From positions 1 to 64,000 of the forward strand of contig CAUVYP010001193.1 of assembly GCA_963556195.1 (NCBI GenBank): a stretch of 64,000 bases of DNA, read 5' to 3'. Positions 1 to 11,200 of the stretch are shown piece after piece; position 1 is the stretch's first letter, and each line of letters opens with the position of its first letter. A model generated the notes under the pieces. That model had not been told where the DNA came from, did not search any database, and saw only the letters and a program-made list of their open reading frames with translations. The position numbers were made by a program, and so were the translations under genes. The stretch is from Sepiola atlantica (Eukaryota; Mollusca; Cephalopoda; Sepiida; Sepiolidae).

Positions 1-118
1 GTTGTAAAGCGTAAACCTGATGAAATCTAGTGAAAATCGACTCGCACAACGTGTTTTTCATTAGTTATTCACGAATATCGTTTACACAAACATCCACATT
101 CAAAAGTCATAATTCCAT
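1..118 (+). repeat. Reference monomer, subfamily A (118 bp)
   Basis: This is used as the coordinate frame for all monomer positions. Key words in order: taaagcgtaaacc (5-17), tgatgaaatctag (18-30), tgaaaatcgactcg (31-44), cacaacgtgttttt (45-58), cattagttattcacg (59-73), aatatcgtttacac (74-87), aaacatccacattc (88-101), aaaagtcataattccat (102-118). Subfamily A is marked by gactcg, ttattcacgaat and cgtttacacaaac. Inside the unit TGAAA(A)TC occurs twice, 10 bp apart (21 and 31). GTAAAC at 11-16 is the inverted complement of GTTTAC at 80-85. A-tracts near 7, 14, 24 and 34 are roughly one helical turn apart. Confidence 0.9.
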
Positions 119-238
119 GTTATAAAGCGTAAACCTGATGAAATCTAGTGAAAATCGTCTCGCACAACGTGTTTTTTCACTCAGTTATACACGAATATCG
201 TTTACACAAACATCCACATTCAAAAGTCATAATTCCAT
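119..238 (+). repeat. Subfamily H monomer (120 bp), example
   Basis: Subfamily H is 2 bp longer because the central segment reads gttttttcactcagttata instead of gtttttcattagttatt. I count 28 copies, with the first g of the T-run at 171, 1949, 3367, 5847, 8445, 10222, 11640, 14120, 15775, 19553, 20735, 22036, 23926, 24990, 26526, 28885, 30300, 37373, 38673, 39619, 40683, 41983, 43519, 45878, 59076, 60376, 62502 and 63802. Its spacing is always whole monomers, so it is the best landmark for higher-order periods. The 59,076 copy reads ttattcacg rather than ttatacacg. None occurs between 30,300 and 37,373 or between 45,878 and 59,076. Confidence 0.93.
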
Positions 239-356
239 GTTATAAAGCGTAAACCTGATGAAATCTAGTGAAAATCGACTCACACAACGTGTTTTTCATT
301 AGTTATTCACGAATATCGTTTACACAAACATCCACATTCAAAAGTCATAATTCCAT

Positions 357-474
357 GTTATAAAGCGTAAACCTGATGAAATCTAGTGAAAATCGACTCG
401 CACAACGTGTTTTTCATTAGTTATTCACGTATATCGTTTACACAAACATCCACATTCGAAAGTCATAATTCCAT
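357..474 (+). repeat. Subfamily T monomer (gtatatcg), example
   Basis: Like A but with T at monomer position 74, giving cacgtatatcg. Some T copies (for example 1,542-1,659 and 38,031-38,148) also carry the linked ending gtcgtaattacatg, which marks a subset of HOR units. Many T copies follow a gttataaag start (A at position 4). Confidence 0.85.
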
Positions 475-711
475 GTTGTAAAGCGTAAACCTGATGAAAT
501 CTAGTGAAAATCGACTCGCACAACGTGTTTTTCATTAGTTATTCACGTATATCGTTTACACAAACATCCACATTCGAAAGTCATAATTCCATGTTGTAAA
601 GCGTAAACCTGATGAAAATCAAGTGAAAATCGACGCGCACAACGTGTTTTTCATTAGTTATTCACGTATATCGTTTACACAAACATCCACATTCGAAAGT
701 CATAATTCCAT

Positions 712-829
712 GTTGTAAAGCGTAAACCTGATGAAATCTAGTGAAAATCGTCTCGCCATTCGTGTTTTTCATTAGTTTTTCACGAATATCGATTACACGC
801 ACATCCACATTAGAAAGTCATAATTCCAT
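712..829 (+). repeat. Subfamily M monomer (ccattcg), example
   Basis: Marked by gtctcgccattcgtg at 39-53, where cacaacg becomes ccattcg, plus tttttcacg, cgattacacgcac and cattagaaag. The four-base block change acaa to catt is always linked to the downstream changes, so M is a clean lineage. It is usually followed by a P monomer (aaaccgtatg). Two copies, 25,568 and 42,561, share a further change (gtctcccc) and are orthologous positions in the A/A' duplication. Confidence 0.88.
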
Positions 830-947
830 GTTGTAAAGCGTAAACCGTATGAAATCAAGTGAAAATCGTCTCGCACAACGTGTTTTTACTCAGTTATTCA
901 CGAATATCGTTTACACAAACATCCACATTCAAAAGTCATAATTCCAT
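830..947 (+). repeat. Subfamily P monomer (ccgtatg / actcag), example
   Basis: Carries gtaaaccgtatg, where positions 18-19 TG become GT, then gaaatcaag, gtctcg, gtttttactcag, cgaatatcgtttacac and cattcaaaag. It typically sits directly after M or N. Its next neighbour usually begins gttataaag. Variants keep cattag instead of actcag (for example in the 10-monomer HOR). Confidence 0.85.
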
Positions 948-1065
948 GTTATAAAGCGTAAATATGATGAAATCTAGTGAAAATCGACTCGCACAACGTG
1001 TTTTTCATTAGTTATTCACGAATATCGTTTACACAAACATCCACATTCGAAAGTCATAATTCCAT

Positions 1066-1183
1066 GTTGTAAAGCGTAAACCTGATGAAATCAAGTGAAA
1101 ATCGTCTCGCACAACGTGTTTTTACTCAGTTATTCACGAATATCGATTAGACAAACATCCACATTCTAAATTCATAAATCCAT
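1066..1183 (+). repeat. Subfamily Q monomer (cgattagac / ctaaattcataaatcc), example
   Basis: Carries gaaatcaag, gtctcg, gtttttactcag, cgaatatcgattagac and the distinctive end cattctaaattcataaatcc. A related form ends catctacaatcgaaag followed by ccatgatg (for example near 6,241, 6,713, 14,514 and 26,920). Five copies, including 3,737, 12,010, 24,296, 39,989 and 41,289, have attcatgaat instead of attcacgaat, which helps to trace duplications. Confidence 0.85.
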
Positions 1184-1305
1184 GTTGTAAAGCGTAAACC
1201 TGATGAAATCTAGTGAAAATCTAGTGAAAATCGTCTCGTGTTTTTCATTAGTTTTTCACGAATATCGATTACACGAACATCCACATTAGAAAGTCATAAT
1301 TCCAT
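1184..1305 (+). repeat. 122-bp monomer with internal slippage duplication
   Basis: An extra 11-bp copy of tgaaaatctag gives three consecutive TGAAA(A)TC words at 1,204-1,230. Seven bases (cacaacg) are lost just after, so the net length is +4. A private change (acacgaac) lies downstream. The same monomer recurs at 9,457-9,578 within the 70-monomer duplication. This looks like replication slippage on the internal 10-bp direct repeat. Confidence 0.92.
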
Positions 1306-1423
1306 GTTGTAAAGCGTAAACCTGATGAAATCTAGTGAAAATCGTCTCGCACAACGTGTTTTTCATTAGTTTTTCACGAATATCGATTACACGCACATCC
1401 ACATTAGAAAGTCATAATTCCAT
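1306..1423 (+). repeat. Subfamily N monomer (tttttcacg / acacgcac), example
   Basis: Carries gtctcgcacaacg, cattagtttttcacg, cgaatatcgattacacgcac and cattagaaag. It equals M without the ccattcg block. N and M substitute for one another at the same place in otherwise matching segments, as at 17,035-17,152 versus 23,296-23,413. Confidence 0.85.
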
Positions 1424-1659
1424 GTTGTAAAGCGTAAACCTGATGAAATCAAGTGAAAATCGTCTCGCACAACGTGTTTTTACTCAGTTATTCACGAATA
1501 TCGTTTACACAAACATCCACATTCAAAAGTCATAATTCCATGTTATAAAGCGTAAACCTGATGAAATCTAGTGAAAATCGACTCGCACAACGTGTTTTTC
1601 ATTAGTTATTCACGTATATCGTTTACACAAACATCCACATTCAAAAGTCGTAATTACAT

Positions 1660-1777
1660 GTTGTAAAGCGTAAACCTGATGAAATCTAGTGAAAATTGAC
1701 TCGCACAACGTGTTTTTCATTAGTTATTCACGAATATCGTTTACACAAACATCCACATTCGAAAGTCATAATTCCAT
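1660..1777 (+). repeat. Subfamily L monomer (aaaattgactcg), example
   Basis: C at monomer position 38 is T, so the CpG in aatcgactcg becomes TpG. The rest is A-like (cacgaatatcgtttacac, cattcgaaag). It recurs once per unit in the 10- and 11-monomer HORs. The following monomer at 1,778 has an extra A (gttgtaaaagcg, 119 bp), repeated at 10,051, 15,604 and 21,865. Confidence 0.85.
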
Positions 1778-2370
1778 GTTGTAAAAGCGTAAACCTGATG
1801 AAATCTAGTGAAAATCGACTCGCACAACGTGTTTTTCATTAGTTATTCACGAATATCGTTTACACAAACATCCACATTCGAAAGTCATAATTCCATGTTG
1901 TAAAGCGTAAACCTGATGAAATCTAGTGAAAATCGTCTCGCACAACGTGTTTTTTCACTCAGTTATACACGAATATCGTTTACACAAACATCCACATTCA
2001 AAAGTCATAATTCCATGTTATAAAGCGTAAACCTGATGAAATCTAGTGAAAATCGACTCGCACAACGTGTTTTTCATTAGTTATTCACGAATATCGTTTA
2101 CACAAACATCCACATTCGAAAGTCATAATTCCATGTTGTAAAGCGTAAACCTGATGAAATCAAGTGAAAATCGACGCGCACAACGTGTTTTTCATTAGTT
2201 ATTCACGAATATCGTTTACACAAACATCCACATTCGAAAGTCATAATTCCATGTTGTAAAGCGTAAACCTGATGAAATCAAGTGAAAATCGTCTCGCACA
2301 ACGTGTTTTTACTCAGTTATTCACGAATATCGATTAGACAAACATCCACATTCTAAATTCATAAATCCAT

Positions 2371-2488
2371 GTTGTAAAGCGTAAACCTGATGAAATCAAG
2401 TGAAAATCGACGCGCACAACGTGTTTTTCATTAGTTATTCACGTATATCGTTTACACAAACATCCACATTCGAAAGTCATAATTCCAT
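2371..2488 (+). repeat. Subfamily R monomer (gacgcgcac), example
   Basis: Carries gaaatcaag and gacgcgcacaacg (T42 to G, adding one CpG), usually with cacgtatatcg and sometimes cacgaatatcg. It often alternates with G monomers, giving the dimer-like G-R-G-R runs at 18,557-19,028 and 19,739-20,210. Confidence 0.85.
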
Positions 2489-2606
2489 GTTGTAAAGCGT
2501 AAACCTGATGAAATCTAGTGAAAATCGACTCGCACAACGTGTTTTTCATTAGTTATTCACGGATATCGTTTACACAAACATCCACATTCGAAAGTCATAA
2601 TTCCAT
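2489..2606 (+). repeat. Subfamily G monomer (cacggatatcg), example
   Basis: A-like but with G at position 74, creating cacggatatcg and a GATATC palindrome. It is common before R or M monomers. Hybrids that join the G left half to an N right half (ggatatcgattacacgcac) occur at 4,451, 12,724, 25,720, 33,143, 42,713 and 49,193. Confidence 0.85.
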
Positions 2607-5600
2607 GTTGTAAAGCGTAAACCTGATGAAATCTAGTGAAAATCGTCTCGCCATTCGTGTTTTTCATTAGTTTTTCACGAATATCGATTACACGCACATC
2701 CACATTAGAAAGTCATAATTCCATGTTGTAAAGCGTAAACCTGATGAAATCTAGTGAAAATCGTCTCGCACAACGTGTTTTTCATTAGTTTTTCACGAAT
2801 ATCGATTACACAAACATCCACATTCGAAAGTCATAATTCCATGTTGTAAAGCGTAAACCTGATGAAATCTAGTGAAAATCGACGCGCACAACGTGTTTTT
2901 CATTAGTTATTCACGTATATCGTTTACACAAACATCCACATTCGAAAGTCATAATTCCATGTTGTAAAGCGTAAACCTGATGAAATCTAGTGAAAATCGT
3001 CTCGCCATTCGTGTTTTTCATTAGTTTTTCACGAATATCGATTACACGCACATCCACATTAGAAAGTCATAATTCCATGTTGTAAAGCGTAAACCGTATG
3101 AAATCAAGTGAAAATCGTCTCGCACAACGTGTTTTTCATTAGTTATTCACGAATATCGTTTACACAAACATCCACATTCGAAAGTCATAATTCCATGTTG
3201 TAAAGCGTAAACCTGATGAAATCTAGTGAAAATCGACTCGCACAACGTGTTTTTCATTAGTTATTCACGAATATCGTTTACACAAACATCCACATTCGAA
3301 AGTCATAATTCCATGTTGTAAAGCGTAAACCTGATGAAATCTAGTGAAAATCGTCTCGCACAACGTGTTTTTTCACTCAGTTATACACGAATATCGTTTA
3401 CACAAACATCCACATTCAAAAGTCATAATTCCATGTTATAAAGCGTAAACCTGATGAAATCTAGTGAAAATCGACTCGCACAACGTGTTTTTCATTAGTT
3501 ATTCACGGATATCGTTTACACAAACATCCACATTCGAAAGTCATAATTCCATGTTGTAAAGCGTAAACCTGATGAAATCAAGTGAAAATCGACGCGCACA
3601 ACGTGTTTTTCATTAGTTATTCACGAATATCGTTTACACAAACATCCACATTCGAAAGTCATAATTCCATGTTGTAAAGCGTAAACCTGATGAAATCAAG
3701 TGAAAATCGTCTCGCACAACGTGTTTTTACTCAGTTATTCATGAATATCGATTAGACAAACATCCACATTCTAAATTCATAAATCCATGTTGTAAAGCGT
3801 AAACCGTATGAAATCTAGTGAAAATCGTCTCGCCATTCGTGTTTTTCATTAGTTTTTCACGAATATCGATTACACGCACATCCACATTAGAAAGTCATAA
3901 TTCCATGTTGTAAAGCGTAAACCGTATGAAATCAAGTGAAAATCGTCTCGCACAACGTGTTTTTACTCAGTTATTCACGAATATCGTTTACACAAACATC
4001 CACATTCAAAAGTCATAATTCCATGTTATAAAGCGTAAACCTGATGAAATCTAGTGAAAATCGACTCGCACAACGTGTTTTTCATTAGTTATTCACGAAT
4101 ATCGTTTACACAAACATCCACATTCGAAAGTCATAATTCCATGTTGTAAAGCGTAAACCTGATGAAATCTAGTGAAAATCGTCTCGCACAACGTGTTTTT
4201 ACTCAGTTATTCACGAATATCGATTAGACAAACATCCACATTCGAAAGTCATAATTCCATGTTGTAAAGCGTAAACCTGATGAAATCTAGTGAAAATCGA
4301 CTCGCACAACGTGTTTTTCATTAGTTATTCACGAATATCGTTTACACAAACATCCACATTCGAAAGTCATAATTCCATGTTGTAAAGCGTAAACCGTATG
4401 AAATCTAGTGAAAATCGTCTCGCACAACGTGTTTTTCATTAGTTATTCACGGATATCGATTACACGCACATCCACATTAGAAAGTCATAATTCCATGTTG
4501 TAAAGCGTAAACCTGATGAAATCAAGTGAAAATCGACGCGCACAACGTGTTTTTCATTAGTTATTCACGTATATCGTTTACACAAACATCCACATTCGAA
4601 AGTCATAATTCCATGTTGTAAAGCGTAAACCTGATGAAATCAAGTGAAAATCGTCTCGCACAACGTGTTTTTACTCAGTTATTCACGAATATCGATTAGA
4701 CAAACATCCACATTCAAAAGTCATAATTCCATGTTATAAAGCGTAAACCTGATGAAATCTAGTGAAAATCGACTCGCACAACGTGTTTTTCATTAGTTAT
4801 TCACGAATATCGTTTACACAAACATCCACATTCGAAAGTCATAATTCCATGTTATAAAGCGTAAACCTGATGAAATCTAGTGAAAATCGTCTCGCACAAC
4901 GTGTTTTTCATTAGTTTTTCACGAATATCGATTACACGCACATCCACATTAGAAAGTCATAATTCCATGTTGTAAAGCGTAAACCGTATGAAATCAAGTG
5001 AAAATCGTCTCGCACAACGTGTTTTTACTCAGTTATTCACGTATATCGTTTACACAAACATCCACATTCAAAAGTCATAATTCCATGTTGTAAAGCGTAA
5101 ACCTGATGAAATCAAGTGAAAATCGACGCGCACAACGTGTTTTTCATTAGTTATTCACGTATATCGTTTACACAAACATCCACATTCGAAAGTCATAATT
5201 CCATGTTATAAAGCGTAAACCTGATGAAATCTAGTGAAAATCGACTCGCACAACGTGTTTTTCATTAGTTATTCACGGATATCGTTTACACAAACATCCA
5301 CATTCGAAAGTCATAATTCCATGTTGTAAAGCGTAAACCTGATGAAATCAAGTGAAAATCGTCTCGCACAACGTGTTTTTACTCAGTTATTCACGAATAT
5401 CGATTAGACAAACATCCACATTCGAAAGTCATAATTCCATGTTGTAAAGCGTAAACCTGATGAAATCTAGTGAAAATCGTCTCGCCATTCGTGTTTTTCA
5501 TTAGTTTTTCACGAATATCGATTACACGCACATCCACATTAGAAAGTCATAATTCCATGTTGTAAAGCGTAAACCGTATGAAATCAAGTGAAAATCGTCT

Positions 5601-6032
5601 CGCACAACGTGTTTTTCATTAGTTATTCACGAATATCGTTTACACAAACATCCACATTCGAAAGTCATAATTCCATGTTGTAAAGCGTAAACCTGATGAA
5701 ATCTAGTGAAAATCGACTCGCACAACGTGTTTTTCATTAGTTATTCACGGATATCGTTTACACAAACATCCACATTCGAAAGTCATAATTCCATGTTGTA
5801 AAGCGTAAACCTGATGAAATCTAGTGAAAATCGTCTCGCACAACGTGTTTTTTCACTCAGTTATACACGAATATCGTTTACACAAACATCCACATTCAAA
5901 AGTCATAATTCCATGTTATAAAGCGTAAACCTGATGAAATCAAGTGAAAATCGTCTCGCACAACGTGTTTTTACTCAGTTATTCACGTATATCGTTTACA
6001 CAAACATCCACATTCGAAAGTCATAATTCCAT

Positions 6033-6150
6033 GTTGTAAAGCGTAAACCTGATGAAAGCTAGCGAAAATCGTCTCGCACAACGTGTTTTTCATTAGTTTT
6101 TCACGAATATTGATTACACGCACATCCACATTAGAAAGTCATAATTCCAT
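6033..6150 (+). repeat. Subfamily S monomer (gaaagctagcg), example
   Basis: Carries gatgaaagctagcgaaaat instead of gatgaaatctagtgaaaat, creating a GCTAGC palindrome, plus cgaatattgattacac. About a dozen copies are present: one each near 6.0, 14.3, 26.7 and 43.7 kb, and the rest within 33.6-34.8 kb and 49.9-57.0 kb. The 14.3-kb copy reads gaacgctagcg. Confidence 0.85.
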
Positions 6151-8274
6151 GTTGTAAAGCGTAAACCTGATGAAATCAAGTGAAAATCGTCTCGCACAAC
6201 GTGTTTTTACTCAGTTATTCACGAATATCGATTAGACAAACATCTACAATCGAAAGTCATAATTCCATGATGTAAAGCGTAAACCGTATGAAATCAAGTG
6301 AAAATCGTCTCGCACAACGTGTTTTTCATTAGTTATTCACGAATATCGTTTACACAAACATCCACATTCGAAAGTCATAATTCCATGTTGTAAAGCGTAA
6401 ACCTGATGAAATCTAGTGAAAATCGACGCGCACAACGTGTTTTTCATTAGTTATTCACGAATATCGTTTACACAAACATCCACATTCGAAAGTCATAATT
6501 CCATGTTGTAAAGCGTAAACCTGATGAAATCAAGTGAAAATCGACGCGCACAACGTGTTTTTCATTAGTTATTCACGAATATCGTTTACACAAACATCCA
6601 CATTAGAAAGTCATAATTCCATGTTGTAAAGCGTAAACCTGATGAAATCAAGTGAAAATCGTCTCGCACAACGTGTTTTTACTCAGTTATTCACGAATAT
6701 CGATTAGACAAACATCTACAATCGAAAGTCATAATTCCATGATGTAAAGCGTAAACCTGATGAAATCTAGTGAAAATTGACTCGCACAACGTGTTTTTCA
6801 TTAGTTATTCACGAATATCGTTTACACAAACATCCACATTCGAAAGTCATAATTCCATGTTGTAAAGCGTAAACCTGATGAAATCAAGTGAAAATCGTCT
6901 CGCACAACGTGTTTTTACTCAGTTATTCACGAATATCGATTAGACAAACATCCACATTCTAAATTCATAAATCCATGTTGTAAAGCGTAAACCTGATGAA
7001 ATCTAGTGAAAATCGTCTCGCACAACGTGTTTTTCATTAGTTTTTCACGAATATCGATTACACGCACATCCACATTAGAAAGTCATAATTCCATGTTGTA
7101 AAGCGTAAACCGTATGAAATCAAGTGAAAATCGTCTCGCACAACGTGTTTTTACTCAGTTATTCACGAATATCGTTTACACAAACATCCACATTCAAAAG
7201 TCATAATTCCATGTTATAAAGCGTAAACCTGATGAAATCTAGTGAAAATCGACTCGCACAACGTGTTTTTCATTAGTTATTCACGTATATCGTTTACACA
7301 AACATCCACATTCAAAAGTCGTAATTACATGTTGTAAAGCGTAAACCTGATGAAATCTAGTGAAAATCGACTCGCACAACGTGTTTTTCATTAGTTATTC
7401 ACGGATATCGTTTACACAAACATCCACATTCGAAAGTCATAATTCCATGTTGTAAAGCGTAAACCTGATGAAATCAAGTGAAAATCGACGTGCACAACGT
7501 GTTTTTCATTAGTTATTCACGTATATCGTTTACACAAACATCCACATTCGAAAGTCATAATTCCATGTTATAAAGCGTAAACCTGATGAAATCTAGTGAA
7601 AATCGACTCGCACAACGTGTTTTTCATTAGTTATTCACGGATATCGTTTACACAAACATCCACATTCGAAAGTCATAATTCCATGTTGTAAAGCGTAAAC
7701 CTGATGAAATCAAGTGAAAATCGACGCGCACAACGTGTTTTTCATTAGTTATTCACGTATATCGTTTACACAAACATCCACATTCGAAAGTCATAATTCC
7801 ATGTTGTAAAGCGTAAACCTGATGAAATCTAGTGAAAATCGTCTCGCCATTCGTGTTTTTCATTAGTTTTTCACGAATATCGATTACACGCACATCCACA
7901 TTAGAAAGTCATAATTCCATGTTGTAAAGCGTAAACCGTATGAAATCAAGTGAAAATCGTCTCGCACAACGTGTTTTTACTCAGTTATTCACGAATATCG
8001 TTTACACAAACATCCACATTCAAAAGTCATAATTCCATGTTATAAAGCGTAAACCTGATGAAATCTAGTGAAAATCGACTCGCACAACGTGTTTTTCATT
8101 AGTTATTCACGTATATCGTTTACACAAACATCCACATTCAAAAGTCGTAATTACATGTTGTAAAGCGTAAACCTGATGAAATCAAGTGAAAATCGACGCG
8201 CACAACGTGTTTTTCATTAGTTATTCACGTATATCGTTTACACAAACATCCACATTCAAAAGTCGTAATTACAT

Positions 8275-11200
8275 GTTGTAAAGCGTAAACCTGATGAAAT
8301 CTAGTGAAAATCGACTCGCACAACGTGTTTTTCATTAGTTATTCACGAATATCGTTTACACAAACATCCACATTCAAAAGTCATAATTCCATGTTATAAA
8401 GCGTAAACCTGATGAAATCTAGTGAAAATCGTCTCGCACAACGTGTTTTTTCACTCAGTTATACACGAATATCGTTTACACAAACATCCACATTCAAAAG
8501 TCATAATTCCATGTTATAAAGCGTAAACCTGATGAAATCTAGTGAAAATCGACTCACACAACGTGTTTTTCATTAGTTATTCACGAATATCGTTTACACA
8601 AACATCCACATTCAAAAGTCATAATTCCATGTTATAAAGCGTAAACCTGATGAAATCTAGTGAAAATCGACTCGCACAACGTGTTTTTCATTAGTTATTC
8701 ACGTATATCGTTTACACAAACATCCACATTCGAAAGTCATAATTCCATGTTGTAAAGCGTAAACCTGATGAAATCTAGTGAAAATCGACTCGCACAACGT
8801 GTTTTTCATTAGTTATTCACGTATATCGTTTACACAAACATCCACATTCGAAAGTCATAATTCCATGTTGTAAAGCGTAAACCTGATGAAATCAAGTGAA
8901 AATCGACGCGCACAACGTGTTTTTCATTAGTTATTCACGTATATCGTTTACACAAACATCCACATTCGAAAGTCATAATTCCATGTTGTAAAGCGTAAAC
9001 CTGATGAAATCTAGTGAAAATCGTCTCGCCATTCGTGTTTTTCATTAGTTTTTCACGAATATCGATTACACGCACATCCACATTAGAAAGTCATAATTCC
9101 ATGTTGTAAAGCGTAAACCGTATGAAATCAAGTGAAAATCGTCTCGCACAACGTGTTTTTACTCAGTTATTCACGAATATCGTTTACACAAACATCCACA
9201 TTCAAAAGTCATAATTCCATGTTATAAAGCGTAAATATGATGAAATCTAGTGAAAATCGACTCGCACAACGTGTTTTTCATTAGTTATTCACGAATATCG
9301 TTTACACAAACATCCACATTCGAAAGTCATAATTCCATGTTGTAAAGCGTAAACCTGATGAAATCAAGTGAAAATCGTCTCGCACAACGTGTTTTTACTC
9401 AGTTATTCACGAATATCGATTAGACAAACATCCACATTCTAAATTCATAAATCCATGTTGTAAAGCGTAAACCTGATGAAATCTAGTGAAAATCTAGTGA
9501 AAATCGTCTCGTGTTTTTCATTAGTTTTTCACGAATATCGATTACACGAACATCCACATTAGAAAGTCATAATTCCATGTTGTAAAGCGTAAACCTGATG
9601 AAATCTAGTGAAAATCGTCTCGCACAACGTGTTTTTCATTAGTTTTTCACGAATATCGATTACACGCACATCCACATTAGAAAGTCATAATTCCATGTTG
9701 TAAAGCGTAAACCTGATGAAATCAAGTGAAAATCGTCTCGCACAACGTGTTTTTACTCAGTTATTCACGAATATCGTTTACACAAACATCCACATTCAAA
9801 AGTCATAATTCCATGTTATAAAGCGTAAACCTGATGAAATCTAGTGAAAATCGACTCGCACAACGTGTTTTTCATTAGTTATTCACGTATATCGTTTACA
9901 CAAACATCCACATTCAAAAGTCGTAATTACATGTTGTAAAGCGTAAACCTGATGAAATCTAGTGAAAATTGACTCGCACAACGTGTTTTTCATTAGTTAT
10001 TCACGAATATCGTTTACACAAACATCCACATTCGAAAGTCATAATTCCATGTTGTAAAAGCGTAAACCTGATGAAATCTAGTGAAAATCGACTCGCACAA
10101 CGTGTTTTTCATTAGTTATTCACGAATATCGTTTACACAAACATCCACATTCGAAAGTCATAATTCCATGTTGTAAAGCGTAAACCTGATGAAATCTAGT
10201 GAAAATCGTCTCGCACAACGTGTTTTTTCACTCAGTTATACACGAATATCGTTTACACAAACATCCACATTCAAAAGTCATAATTCCATGTTATAAAGCG
10301 TAAACCTGATGAAATCTAGTGAAAATCGACTCGCACAACGTGTTTTTCATTAGTTATTCACGAATATCGTTTACACAAACATCCACATTCGAAAGTCATA
10401 ATTCCATGTTGTAAAGCGTAAACCTGATGAAATCAAGTGAAAATCGACGCGCACAACGTGTTTTTCATTAGTTATTCACGAATATCGTTTACACAAACAT
10501 CCACATTCGAAAGTCATAATTCCATGTTGTAAAGCGTAAACCTGATGAAATCAAGTGAAAATCGTCTCGCACAACGTGTTTTTACTCAGTTATTCACGAA
10601 TATCGATTAGACAAACATCCACATTCTAAATTCATAAATCCATGTTGTAAAGCGTAAACCTGATGAAATCAAGTGAAAATCGACGCGCACAACGTGTTTT
10701 TCATTAGTTATTCACGTATATCGTTTACACAAACATCCACATTCGAAAGTCATAATTCCATGTTGTAAAGCGTAAACCTGATGAAATCTAGTGAAAATCG
10801 ACTCGCACAACGTGTTTTTCATTAGTTATTCACGGATATCGTTTACACAAACATCCACATTCGAAAGTCATAATTCCATGTTGTAAAGCGTAAACCTGAT
10901 GAAATCTAGTGAAAATCGTCTCGCCATTCGTGTTTTTCATTAGTTTTTCACGAATATCGATTACACGCACATCCACATTAGAAAGTCATAATTCCATGTT
11001 GTAAAGCGTAAACCTGATGAAATCTAGTGAAAATCGTCTCGCACAACGTGTTTTTCATTAGTTTTTCACGAATATCGATTACACAAACATCCACATTCGA
11101 AAGTCATAATTCCATGTTGTAAAGCGTAAACCTGATGAAATCTAGTGAAAATCGACGCGCACAACGTGTTTTTCATTAGTTATTCACGTATATCGTTTAC

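Larger units (their letters stand above)
1..8274 (+). repeat. 70-monomer unit, copy 1 (8,274 bp)
   Basis: This unit starts over at 8,275. Its length is 70x118 plus 14 bp, explained by four H monomers (+8), one 122-bp monomer (+4), an extra A at 612 and an extra A at 1,784. Bases 1-6,285 correspond to 8,275-14,558. Landmarks agree throughout: the variant gtaaatatgatg (955/9,228), the slippage monomer, gttgtaaaag, attcatgaat (3,737/12,010) and gctagc. The last 2 kb (6,286-8,274) has no counterpart directly after copy 2. It is partly matched by 17,464-18,438 instead. Confidence 0.92.
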
